NCBI GenBank assembly: GCA_965238045.1
Contig: CBDEGU010000011.1
Span: 744,001 to 808,000, forward strand
Direction: 5' to 3'
DNA length: 64,000 nucleotides
Origin: CBDEGU01 sp965238045
GTDB lineage: Bacteria; Acidobacteriota; Terriglobia; Bryobacterales; UBA6623
The position numbers were made by a program, and so were the translations under genes. Positions 25,710 to 33,474 of this stretch are shown one piece after another; within the stretch, counting starts at the first letter, position 1, and each line of letters begins with the position of its first letter. The notes beneath the pieces were generated by a model. It was given only the letters and a program-made list of their open reading frames with translations, was not told the origin of the DNA and made no database searches.

Positions 25710-26822
25710 CTATTGGGTGAAGAAGTCCTTGACCTTTTCGAACACACCCTTTTCCGTCGGCTGGTTATCGGCCGGAAGCAGGTCCATCAGATCCTCGAAG
25801 AGTCGTTTCTGCTCCCTGGTCAGTTTCGTGGGGGTCGCCACGCGGAGGTGAACGATCAGATCGCCGCGGCGTCCGCTGTTGACGAAGGGAACCCCTTTGT
25901 GGCGCAATCGCAAACGTGCCCCGGTTTGGGTTCCGGGAGGCACTTTGACCGATTCGGAGCTATCGAGCGTCGGCACCTCGATCTCGGCGCCGAGGGCGGC
26001 CTGCGCGATGTTGACCGGGATTTCGCAGTGCAGGTCGTTTCCTTCCCGCTGGAAGATGGGGTGTTCCCGGACCCCAAGAAGCACGTAGAGATCTCCGGGA
26101 GGTCCTCCGTGCGAGCCGGCCTGGCCTTCGTTGCTTAGGCGAAGCCGCGTGCCGGTGTCGATGCCTGGGGGGATGCTGACTTTGAGCTTGCGCTGCTTGC
26201 GAAGCTGGCCTTCGCCGTGGCAGTGTTTGCAGGGCTGGTCGACGACCCGTCCTTCGCCGCGGCACGCCGAGCAGGTGCGGCCCACGGAGAAGAAACCCTG
26301 CTGGTAGTAGACCTGCCCGCGTCCCCCGCAATGAGGACAGCTCTGCGGGCTGGATCCGGGCGCGGCGCCGCTGCCTTCGCAATCGTCGCAGTTTTCCGAG
26401 CGCGGGAACTGGATTTCGGTGCTGAGCCCAAAAACCGCGTCCTCGAAATCTATCTCTAGGTCATATTGAAGATCGGCGCCACGTTGCCGGCGATTGCGGC
26501 CTCGTCCCCGTCCGCCTCCCAGGCCGAAAAAATCGCCGAGGATATCGCTAAAATCTCCGAACTGCGAAGGGTCGAAACCAGCGGGGCCGCCGGCGCCGGC
26601 CAGGCCATCGTGGCCGAAGGTATCGTAGCGGCTCCTCTTGTTGGAATCGCTGAGAACACTATAGGCTTCGGCGGCGAGTTTGAATTTCTCCTCCGCTTCG
26701 GGGTTGCCGGGATTCTTGTCGGGATGATACTTCACCGCCATCTTGCGGTAGGCGCTCTTGAGCGCCTGCTCGGTCACCGCGCGATCCACTCCCAACACTT
26801 CGTAATAGTCTGGTTTTGACAC
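25710..26822 (-). CDS. dnaJ: Chaperone DnaJ (type A)
   Basis: The protein has 370 residues and the full type A layout. The J domain has HPD in KYHPDKNPG, a Gly/Phe-rich stretch follows (FGHDGLAGAGG), then four zinc-binding repeats (CDDCEGSG, CPHCGGRG, CSACRGEG, CKHCHGEG) and the C-terminal substrate domains. DnaJ stimulates DnaK ATP hydrolysis and delivers substrates. The start is GTG at 26822. grpE lies 75 bp upstream on the same strand; dnaK is not in the window. Confidence 0.97.
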   Translation of the reverse strand: MSKPDYYEVLGVDRAVTEQALKSAYRKMAVKYHPDKNPGNPEAEEKFKLAAEAYSVLSDSNKRSRYDTFGHDGLAGAGGPAGFDPSQFGDFSDILGDFFGLGGGRGRGRNRRQRGADLQYDLEIDFEDAVFGLSTEIQFPRSENCDDCEGSGAAPGSSPQSCPHCGGRGQVYYQQGFFSVGRTCSACRGEGRVVDQPCKHCHGEGQLRKQRKLKVSIPPGIDTGTRLRLSNEGQAGSHGGPPGDLYVLLGVREHPIFQREGNDLHCEIPVNIAQAALGAEIEVPTLDSSESVKVPPGTQTGARLRLRHKGVPFVNSGRRGDLIVHLRVATPTKLTREQKRLFEDLMDLLPADNQPTEKGVFEKVKDFFTQ

Positions 26823-26897
26823 GATATCTGCTATGGACGCCGGGGGGCTGGCAGCCCTCCGGCGTCGCTTATGACGGTTCCAGCTCAGCGGAGGCGG

Positions 26898-27548
26898 CTA
26901 CTCCTTTACGGCAACTTTGACCAGCGCGGGACGAAGCAAGCGGTCTTTGAAACGGTATCCGCGCTGAAGGATTTCCAGAATATCCTGATCTTGGTCGTCT
27001 TGCTCCACCGGGGCCCGGTCGACCGCATGATGGATGTGGGGGTCGAATTTTCCTGTCTCTTCGACGGGCGACAACCCGGCGCGCGACAAGATATCAAACA
27101 GCGCTTTATGAACCAAGCCGAGTCCCTTGCGGACTTCTTCGTCTAATCCAGGAGTTTCCAGCGCCCGCTCGAAGTCGTCCACCACGGGCAGAAGCGAACG
27201 GATCGTTTCCATGGCCGCGTAGTTGGCGCTTTCTTCCTTCTCCCGAACGAGGCGTTTGCGGGAGTTCTCGAACTCCGCCTGCGCCCGCTGAAAGCGATCG
27301 AGCAGGTCGGTTTTTTCGGCCCTGAGTTGCTCGAGTTCGGCGGTCAAGGCGGCGAGATCATCGGGGGTCTCGCCGGACATCTCGCCGGCCGCGCCGCCCG
27401 GGGCATCGGGAGCAGCTGGGGCGCCAGGAGCGGCTGGGCTAGCGGCGGAGTCCTGCTGGACTGCTTCCGCTTCGGTTGCCGATGGTTCCGCCACCTCGGC
27501 CGCTGTGCTGGCGTCTTTCCTGCTTGCGTCCATATGCTCTGATTCCAC
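26898..27548 (-). CDS. grpE: Nucleotide exchange factor GrpE
   Basis: The protein has 216 residues. An acidic, Ala/Pro-rich, disordered N-terminus leads to a long coiled coil (ALTAELEQLRAEKTDLLDRF) and the C-terminal beta domain with VEETGKFDPHIHHAVDRAPV and GYRFKDRLLRPALVKVA, the DnaK-contacting region. GrpE releases ADP from DnaK. The start is either GTG 27548 (AGGA about 9 nt upstream) or ATG 27533. No CIRCE element was found upstream, so HrcA control is not indicated here. It probably forms an operon with dnaJ. Confidence 0.95.
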   Translation of the reverse strand: MESEHMDASRKDASTAAEVAEPSATEAEAVQQDSAASPAAPGAPAAPDAPGGAAGEMSGETPDDLAALTAELEQLRAEKTDLLDRFQRAQAEFENSRKRLVREKEESANYAAMETIRSLLPVVDDFERALETPGLDEEVRKGLGLVHKALFDILSRAGLSPVEETGKFDPHIHHAVDRAPVEQDDQDQDILEILQRGYRFKDRLLRPALVKVAVKE

Positions 27549-27673
27549 CGGCCGAATTCCTCATTCTAACAGAATCGATATCCCCTTCAGAGGGGCGCTA
27601 AGTAGTTATTAACAAAAGTATTACGAAAGATAAAGATCCGAGTCCGATAGGGGCCCTTGGGGCGCTGATGCGG

Positions 27674-28114
27674 CTACTGGCTGGCGCGCACGCGCCGCGA
27701 AAACGCTTCATAGGCGCCGGGAGACTTCGCGTTCCACCAAGCGATGAAGGAGGTTGCCACCGTCTCGAGGTTCTCAAAACTGGCCGGGTCCTTTGCCCGC
27801 TCGCGGTAGAGCGGCAACACGTCGCGAAGACGCTCCCAGACGAAGAGAAGCTCCCGGCCGCTTTGGAAAAAGAGTTGCTCATCCAGGATGCCGCCCGTGA
27901 CAAACGACGCAGTCATTTCCCAGTAGCTGACCACCATTCGAAAGTTGGCGTTGGTCTCCGAGCCCAGGGGGCAGAGGCGGTCCAATTCCTCGAGGCTTCC
28001 CGCGTGAAAGGATTTCGCGAACCACTCGCGCGCCTTGCGGAGCTTCTCTTCGCGCCGCAGATCGTACAAACGAAGAATCAGGTTGACATCATCGTAGGTG
28101 CCGCAAGTTTTCAT
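27674..28114 (-). CDS. Hypothetical helical protein
   Basis: The protein has 146 residues. The start at 28114 (MKTCGTYDDVNLILRLYDLR) follows GGGAG with 8-nt spacing; the longer open frame upstream is low-quality sequence. It is all-helical and soluble with many Trp/Phe (WFAKSFHAGSLEEL, FRMVVSYWEMTASFVTGGIL, FIAWWNAKSPGAYEAFSRR). It resembles the small uncharacterised helical proteins of DUF4760 type, but I cannot confirm the family. It lies upstream of grpE on the same strand with ~125 bp between. Confidence 0.6.
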   Translation of the reverse strand: MKTCGTYDDVNLILRLYDLRREEKLRKAREWFAKSFHAGSLEELDRLCPLGSETNANFRMVVSYWEMTASFVTGGILDEQLFFQSGRELLFVWERLRDVLPLYRERAKDPASFENLETVATSFIAWWNAKSPGAYEAFSRRVRASQ

Positions 28115-28553
28115 AGATACACTCCCATCCACGACTGGCGAGCGGCCGGGCCGCTCGCACCGCCCAAAGGGCTGGAATGACAAGACCCGCGGGACCGAAG
28201 CCCCAGCGCCCCGGCGCGATACCCAGCAGTCGCCAACAATGATTCTATCGTTCGGGGGCATGGTATTCAAATAGGCGCACTCCGGCTGGGCTTCCGCCAC
28301 GGGCTGCCAGAGCGCTGCGATAATCGCGAGTACGGGATCGCGAGTACGGCAGTCTCGCCTGGAACGCGCGCGGGGGGATCGTTGAGCAGCGCTTGAAGGC
28401 GATTGCGTGGGCATGGTGCTGCGAGGGGTGTCAGGAGCAGGTCTCTTAGAGAGCGCTCTCGTTCCTTGACGACCACTCCGTCCGGCGCCCCCGAACAGCA
28501 GTGCGAAGAGAGTTGCATCGCAGCCGTGGCTCGGCTACTCTATCGGTGTCGGG
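28115..28553. other. Gene-free region with dispersed repeat copy B
   Basis: No gene is seen. 28378-28462 is the second copy of the ~85-bp repeat also found at 17588-17672 (shared GAGCAGCGC and GTGCTGCGAGGGG blocks). TTGCAT (about 28514) and TACTCT, 17 nt apart, form a plausible promoter for the coupled pair starting at 28554. Confidence 0.45.
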
Positions 28554-28628
28554 ATGGCCAAAAAGAAAATCCTGGCTGAAGACCATGGCGAGGAAAAGTC
28601 GCTTAACACAACACTGGAGGAACGATGA
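28554..28628 (+). CDS. 24-residue leader ORF coupled to the HbpS-like gene
   Basis: ATG GCC AAA AAG AAA ATC opens a 24-codon frame (MAKKKILAEDHG...) whose TGA overlaps the ATG of the next gene by 4 bp (ATGA). The 4-bp overlap and strong Lys/Glu content suggest it is translated and drives translation of the downstream gene. The block GGCCAAAAAGAAAATCCTGG recurs with changes at 18434, 31690 and 32823, so it may be part of a mobile upstream module rather than a conserved peptide. Confidence 0.5.
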   Translation: MAKKKILAEDHGEEKSLNTTLEER

Positions 28629-29338
28629 ACTGCAAAGGATTACCCAGCCATTCCGAACTAAAAGCCGCTCTTGCCGCCGCTGTCGGCAGTCCGCCAAGTG
28701 GAAACGGGGGCTTTAATCTGCACATGTGGGCCACGATCGTCGAGAGGGACGGGATCGTCTGCGGGGTTGCCTTCAGCGGGAATCATAGGGGCGACCAGTG
28801 GCCGGGAAGCCGCGTGATTTCCGCACAAAAGGCCAATACGGCCAATGCCTTCAGTTTGCCTGGCTTGGCTCTCTCCACCGCCAATCTGTGGGCCCCGGTG
28901 CAACCGGGAGGAAGTCTCTTCGGCCTGCAGCACAGCAATCCGGTTGACACCCAGGTTGCCTACGGGGGCGACTCCGAACATTATGGACAGGACAACGACC
29001 CGATGTGCGGGAAGAAAATCGGCGGGGTGAATGTCTTCGGCGGCGGACTGGCGCTGTACAACAGCGAAGGCGAACTCGTGGGAGCCATAGGCGTCAGCGG
29101 CGATAGCTCGTGTGCCGACCACAACATCGCCTGGCGGACACGCCATGGTCTTGGCCTGGATCACGTCCCCGCGGGTATCAGCGGTGACGCGGCGAGGCCT
29201 GATAATATCGTCTTCGACCTCACGGACGATGCCGGAGGCAATCCCGAGTCCGCGGGCGGATTTGGTCATCCGCACTCTATTGCCGCGAACGCGGACAACG
29301 AGAGCGCGATCGCCGGGTCTCTGCCGTCGATACCGTAG
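28625..29338 (+). CDS. HbpS/GlcG-like (DUF336) heme-binding family protein
   Basis: The protein has 237 residues and no signal peptide. The GlcG/HbpS core is clear: MWATIVERDGIVCGVAFSG near the start, a Lys/Ala segment ISAQKANTANAFS, and the hallmark GGVNVFGGGLALYNSEGELV then GAIGVSGDSSCADHNIAWRTR. Family members bind heme or small molecules; HbpS is an extracellular heme sensor in Streptomyces, and GlcG is linked to glycolate genes. The longer N-terminus and the DDAGGNPESAGGFGHPH tail go beyond the minimal domain. It is translationally coupled to the 24-residue ORF. Confidence 0.78.
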   Translation: MNCKGLPSHSELKAALAAAVGSPPSGNGGFNLHMWATIVERDGIVCGVAFSGNHRGDQWPGSRVISAQKANTANAFSLPGLALSTANLWAPVQPGGSLFGLQHSNPVDTQVAYGGDSEHYGQDNDPMCGKKIGGVNVFGGGLALYNSEGELVGAIGVSGDSSCADHNIAWRTRHGLGLDHVPAGISGDAARPDNIVFDLTDDAGGNPESAGGFGHPHSIAANADNESAIAGSLPSIP

Positions 29339-29772
29339 TTGTGTAAGAAAACTAGAGACAGGCTAGGCGCCTTCGATGGCCGCTCGAGGGCCCTGCTAGG
29401 TCGTTTGCTTGGCGGGCCGGAGCGGGAATGGCCCGCCGGTTGGCCCAGTATATTCGTATCTGGGCGTTCGCATCTGGGTGTTCGTATCCTGGCATTCGTA
29501 ACCAGGTTACCGCGGGCGGTTGGGCCTGAGGGTGGCTGGCCGGTAGACGTTGTTGTGAGAGAGTCGCTTAGCTGATTTGTGGTCTCGTGAGCCGGGTCCG
29601 GGGGGCAGTGCGCGGGCTTGAGGTGGTGCGGCGCACCCGCCGCTAGCACGCGGTTGACGCCGGTATTTTTCTCGTTCTTTTGCGGTTCTTCGACCCGCGA
29701 CTCCCGGCCCTGTTCTTCTTCCGCCCGATCTCGGTCGTCGTTTAAGGGTTCCTTGGTCGGTTTGACGAAGCC
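29339..29772. other. Gene-free region with 14-bp tandem repeat
   Basis: I see no gene. It contains four tandem 14-bp units at 29453-29508 and GC-rich flanking sequence. Confidence 0.5.
29453..29508. repeat. Four tandem 14-bp units
   Basis: TTCGTATCTGGGCG, TTCGCATCTGGGTG, TTCGTATCCTGGCA, TTCGTAACCAGGTT. Non-coding; the period does not preserve frame. Confidence 0.8.
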
Positions 29773-31623
29773 CTACTGATACTCAATAGCGCGCACAACC
29801 CCTGCCACGCGACTACCGGCCTCTTGACTTGGTTCGTACTCTACTACGATGGGCTCCGAGCCCTGTGCGCCGCATTGGAAGTCGAGTGACGCCTTCGCGC
29901 CTCGTACGATCACGTTGTCAGGATCAATGATCGCGAGCACGAGGCGTTTGTCTGCTGTCTGAATGTGCATGTTGGCCGTTTGGCTGAGGCACTCAAAAAC
30001 CTCCAAAGTTCCCTCGGCCCGCAGCCAGTTCGGGTTGAACTCTTCCTTCCACTGGGGCGGCGGGTCAACCTCCGTCACTTTAGGATGCGCGGCCCTCTTG
30101 AGTTTCGGAGTTCCGTCCACGCGATCCTCCGCCACGAAAGCAGGCTCGGGGGCGGCGACTGCTTCGCGCGACTGGCCTGCCCGGGCTTGATATTGCAGTG
30201 CCTTGACCCGGTTTTCCAACAGCAAAATGTCGTTCGGATCCTTCGCGTACCGTCGAGCTTTCTCGACCGCCTTGAGCGCGTCTTCCGTCCTTCCGATCCG
30301 GCTGTACGCATAAGCCATCGCATCGAACAAGCGAAACGCCTTCTCCTCTTGCACACGGCGAACCAGGCCCATATGACGCAGAGCCTGAATGTAGTTATCC
30401 CCTCGCAGATAGAGAAACGCCACGCGGTAATGGCTGTCCCGATCATCGGGCTGCAGCAATAGGGCTTTCTCCAGCACCTCGATCATCTCCGATGGCTTCG
30501 CGCCCGCTTGCCGGAGAAAGTAGACGTAGTCTCGGTGAGTCTGTACGCTCTTGGATCCGAGTTCGACGGCTCGGCCGAGGTGTTGCCGCGCTTGGTCTTC
30601 ATGGCGCGCCCGCCAGGCCAGGTATCCGAGACCCTCGTAGACCTCCGGGCTCCGCGGATGCTTTTCTCCCAGTGCCGCATACTTCGCGCGGGCCTCCTCT
30701 TGCTTGTTGCGTGTGACGCTGAGAAGATCAGCAAGCACAAGCCCCGCTTCCAATTCGCCGGCCGGCTCGACCTGGGGGTCTTCCGCTCCCTTCTGGAGTT
30801 TGATATCGAAGAGCGCCGCAAAGAGGCGTCCCTCACGAATGTAGTTGCGGAGGTCGCGGTAGACCTCGTCGAGGGTCTTGCCGTAGAGCCGCTGGAAAGC
30901 CACCGCTTCCGACTCCCCGCCCACAACCGCGTTGATTAGGTTGCCAAGAGAGTTCAGCTTTTGGTACTTCGGCTCCAGAGTGAGCATGTGAGTCAAGGCC
31001 CAACTCTGGCCATAGAACATGCCCGCATGTTTCTTCTTGTTGTAGTGCTCCGAGTCATGACCCACGCTGAACAGCGTCTCGAGATCCATCCAACTCTTGT
31101 TTCGGAGAAGCCGATACCGCCCTGTGTTGACATCGCCCACTCGGACCTGCTTCCCGACGGGAGTCAGCGTCTCGTAGAGTTGCGCCAACCCCTCCCTCAT
31201 CCACAGCGAGTATTTCTTGCCGCTGTGACGCTGAATCAGGTGCATGTATTCATGAACCGCCGCTGGGTATTCGGTCGACGAGAGGCCGCTCATAACGATG
31301 TAGTCGCGCGCCCTGCTCGAGGTGTAAAACGCGACGGCAACCTCGTTCGGGCTATAAGGTTTGTACTCCTTCTTGGAGCGAAAACCGATGATGCGGACCG
31401 GCTGATCTGAAAACTCCTTGGCCCCCGGTACGTCCAGAAAAAATTGCCGAATTCCTTCGAAGTGTTGGATCGTTTTCCGGCCGCGCTTCTCTCCGGCGGT
31501 CGTGTACAGCTCGAAATTCGCCGAGGTGATCCTGATCCACTCGTTCTTCGCAGCCGCCGAGCCCGCGGAAAGGATCGCGATGAAGGCGATGAGTAACGTT
31601 CCGCGAACCGGCGTTCGACCCAT
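29773..31623 (-). CDS. Secreted HEXXH-TPR protein (DUF1570-like), paralogue 2
   Basis: The protein has 616 residues. The start at 31623 is supported by GAGGAG 4 nt upstream and opens a signal peptide (RGTLLIAFIAILSAGSAAA). The layout matches the protein at 9687-11573: ANFELYTTAGEKRGRKTIQH, HEYMHLIQRHSG (first His about residue 124), YSLWMREGLAQLYE, a TPR array, and a C-terminal beta domain with FQCGAQGSEPIVVEY. In both, the HEXXH plus downstream Glu are kept, so peptidase activity is plausible though unproven. The two paralogues lie 18 kb apart on the same strand. Confidence 0.8.
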   Translation of the reverse strand: MGRTPVRGTLLIAFIAILSAGSAAAKNEWIRITSANFELYTTAGEKRGRKTIQHFEGIRQFFLDVPGAKEFSDQPVRIIGFRSKKEYKPYSPNEVAVAFYTSSRARDYIVMSGLSSTEYPAAVHEYMHLIQRHSGKKYSLWMREGLAQLYETLTPVGKQVRVGDVNTGRYRLLRNKSWMDLETLFSVGHDSEHYNKKKHAGMFYGQSWALTHMLTLEPKYQKLNSLGNLINAVVGGESEAVAFQRLYGKTLDEVYRDLRNYIREGRLFAALFDIKLQKGAEDPQVEPAGELEAGLVLADLLSVTRNKQEEARAKYAALGEKHPRSPEVYEGLGYLAWRARHEDQARQHLGRAVELGSKSVQTHRDYVYFLRQAGAKPSEMIEVLEKALLLQPDDRDSHYRVAFLYLRGDNYIQALRHMGLVRRVQEEKAFRLFDAMAYAYSRIGRTEDALKAVEKARRYAKDPNDILLLENRVKALQYQARAGQSREAVAAPEPAFVAEDRVDGTPKLKRAAHPKVTEVDPPPQWKEEFNPNWLRAEGTLEVFECLSQTANMHIQTADKRLVLAIIDPDNVIVRGAKASLDFQCGAQGSEPIVVEYEPSQEAGSRVAGVVRAIEYQ

Positions 31624-31738
31624 TTCGCTCCTCTCAGACAAATTCGGGGAGCGGCTGACGCGAGCACAGCGAAAGAAGACCCGCCGGGCCAAAACGAAAA
31701 TCCTGGCTAGAGGGAACTTCCGAAGCGGAGCACTTACA

Positions 31739-32227
31739 CTATTTGGGTCCACGACAGATCTGAGCGGTAATCTCGTCCGTTCCGATAAAACGCCAGCGGA
31801 TCGAGGAGAGAATGAGTTGATACTGCGTGCCTCCGTGGTTGAATAGCAGATGGCGCGGCGTGTCCGGAGGCCGTCTCAGGTCCCCCTGCCAACTGTTGCC
31901 CGACGAAATGAGACTCCTATGTGCTTCAAAATCACCATCGCTGAGTTCACCATCCTCCGACCAAGCATCTGGCCGGCCGACGGAGACGAAGACGGGCGCC
32001 CATTTCCTATGCACGTCGCCCACTCGAACAAACACTTCTTTCTCAAACTCAGGCGCCCTGAGCTTAGTAATCGTCCGCTGGCGCAGCGTCAGAGGTTCGA
32101 CCGGATAGTGGCAGGGTGCCGGTTGCTGAGCCAAGGCCCGCGCATCCGGCCACATCGGCACTGTCGCTACAGCCGAGATCATCGGCATCATGAGCACGAT
32201 CGCGCGAGCCCAGCCACTTCTCATCAT
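31739..32227 (-). CDS. Secreted hypothetical protein
   Basis: The protein has 162 residues with a signal peptide (ARAIVLMMPMISAVATVPMW). The mature part has several Trp/Arg motifs (RKWAPVFVSVGRPDAWSEDG, ILSSIRWRFIGTDEITAQIC). No family is recognised. Its start overlaps the stop of the upstream membrane-protein gene by 4 bp (ATGA), so both products probably act at the same membrane. Confidence 0.55.
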   Translation of the reverse strand: MMRSGWARAIVLMMPMISAVATVPMWPDARALAQQPAPCHYPVEPLTLRQRTITKLRAPEFEKEVFVRVGDVHRKWAPVFVSVGRPDAWSEDGELSDGDFEAHRSLISSGNSWQGDLRRPPDTPRHLLFNHGGTQYQLILSSIRWRFIGTDEITAQICRGPK

Positions 32228-32805
32228 GGAGACTCCGTCACCTCCAAAACAAGATTTTTTGCAAGCTCCGTCAGCATCGATTCGTCCGGGACGACAATGT
32301 ATTTCGTCCCGGCGACCGAGCCATCGAGGCGTCTCAGAATGGCTACTACCTGCAGCGGGTAGGAATCCGGCCGAATCCGGACATAGTAGGAGCCATTATC
32401 CACGGTTTTGCCCGAGGAATCGCCTGAAGCGAAGAAAACGTCAACTCCACCGGACGACCCCAACCCTGGCAAGGTGACCGTTCCGAAAAAGCGTTTGGTG
32501 TCCAGATCTTCGAGCTGCTGATAAACGGGCGACCACACCATCACAAAACCGAGGACGATCAGCAGGATCGATGGCGACCGGGTCGTCACCTTTCCGACAA
32601 ACGGAAGTTGCAACTCGATGACCGCGGTTTGCGGCGACGTCCATTGTTTGTAGAGCAAGGAGATCCCCGCGATGCAGAAGATGAAGCCAACAATGACACA
32701 GGTGAGAAGAAGGAAACCTTCCACGTCGAAATCCCCCAGACCCACCATCCCGAGGGCTAGACCCGGCGCGAATAGCTGTGTCGCAATACTAGTTTTACGA
32801 GACAT
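32224..32805 (-). CDS. Hypothetical protein with two membrane segments
   Basis: The protein has 193 residues. Helices lie at ~27-50 (GFLLLTCVIVGFIFCIAGISLL) and ~80-98 (SILLIVLGFVMVWSPVY), followed by a ~95-residue beta-rich domain (GSYYVRIRPDSYPLQVVAIL, KYIVVPDESMLTELAKNLVL). No known family. First gene of a two-gene operon. The promoter-like repeat at 32823 lies directly upstream. Confidence 0.55.
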   Translation of the reverse strand: MSRKTSIATQLFAPGLALGMVGLGDFDVEGFLLLTCVIVGFIFCIAGISLLYKQWTSPQTAVIELQLPFVGKVTTRSPSILLIVLGFVMVWSPVYQQLEDLDTKRFFGTVTLPGLGSSGGVDVFFASGDSSGKTVDNGSYYVRIRPDSYPLQVVAILRRLDGSVAGTKYIVVPDESMLTELAKNLVLEVTESP

Positions 32806-32822
32806 GTCTCACCTCGCCTTAG

Positions 32823-32926
32823 CCAGGACTTCCATTTTGGCCTGGCACGGTAACAGTATATACTCGCGCCGCCCCGAATACCAGGTCCTTTCGCGCTAAA
32901 CCCCGCACATTACCTCCGCCGGTGGC
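32823..32926 (-). promoter_or_regulatory. Promoter-like repeat, copy 2 (intact)
   Basis: On the minus strand GGTATTCGGGGCGGCGCGAG precedes TATACT (32855-32860), then AGGCCAAAATGGAAGTCC. It aligns over about 100 bp with 18434-18499 plus 19537-19580 once IS copy 1 and one target duplication are removed. It sits within 20 bp of the start at 32805. Function as a promoter is inferred from position and the -10 match. Confidence 0.5.
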
Positions 32927-33224
32927 CACCGGGGCTCGTCCATCCCCGCACAGGCGGCGATGGAGCGAGCCGAACGACGCTCCGGTCGCCCGTAACCCGG
33001 CACTCGGGCCGCGGCCATCGCGAAGGCCAAGGCGAGTTTCTGGTCGCGCAACGGCGATGCCACAGTCACCCTGGTTTTCGAACAAGAGCTGGCGTGAACC
33101 GAGACCGGCGCAACCACAAAGCCGAGCAGAAGGCTGTCACCACGTGGACGACTCGCGCCCGATCTCCGCTTTACGAGCCTACTACCCCGAGATCTCTCGC
33201 AATTTTTGCGAAGCCGTGGTCTCG

Positions 33225-33265
33225 ACAAAACGGCCCCAGCCGGTGAGCTAACACCGGCTGGGGCC
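33225..33265 (-). terminator. Rho-independent terminator, minus strand
   Basis: GGCCCCAGCCGGTG (33232-33245), loop of 6, CACCGGCTGGGGCC (33252-33265): a perfect 14-bp stem. On the minus strand it is followed by GTTTTGT. It ends the candidate RNA upstream; no minus-strand protein gene precedes it. Confidence 0.75.
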
Positions 33266-33385
33266 TAACCAGCCACACGAGGGCGGCTCGTATGGACGGC
33301 TCAAACCATCGTAGCAAGGCCCTTCCTTCGATCGCATTCCCGGCGGGTTTACGCCTCTGCCGCGGGCCTTGTGTGACTCCCATTC
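33225..33385 (-). ncRNA. Candidate structured RNA ending in a strong terminator
   Basis: The minus strand between two genes reads CACACAAGGCCC, a ~40-nt loop region, GGGCCTT, a side hairpin, then GTGTG, so AAGGCCC/GGGCCTT and CACAC/GTGTG nest. A 14-bp terminator stem follows. An internal GGCG-TAAACC-CGCC stem is also possible. There is no open frame worth calling. I could not match it to 6S, SRP, RNase P or tmRNA by eye. A known Acidobacteria RNA family is possible. Confidence 0.4.
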
Positions 33386-33474
33386 CTGCGGGAAAAAGCG
33401 CTACACACGATGAACGCTCAACGGAAGTTCAGAGCATTCTTCTATGATGGTTCTTCGGAAGGGGGCGGGTTGGG

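Noticed and set aside
27549..27640. CIRCE or heat-shock promoter before grpE
   Set aside because: No TTAGCACTC/GAGTGCTAA pair and no convincing sigma-32-type match; only a small CCCCT/AGGGG hairpin.
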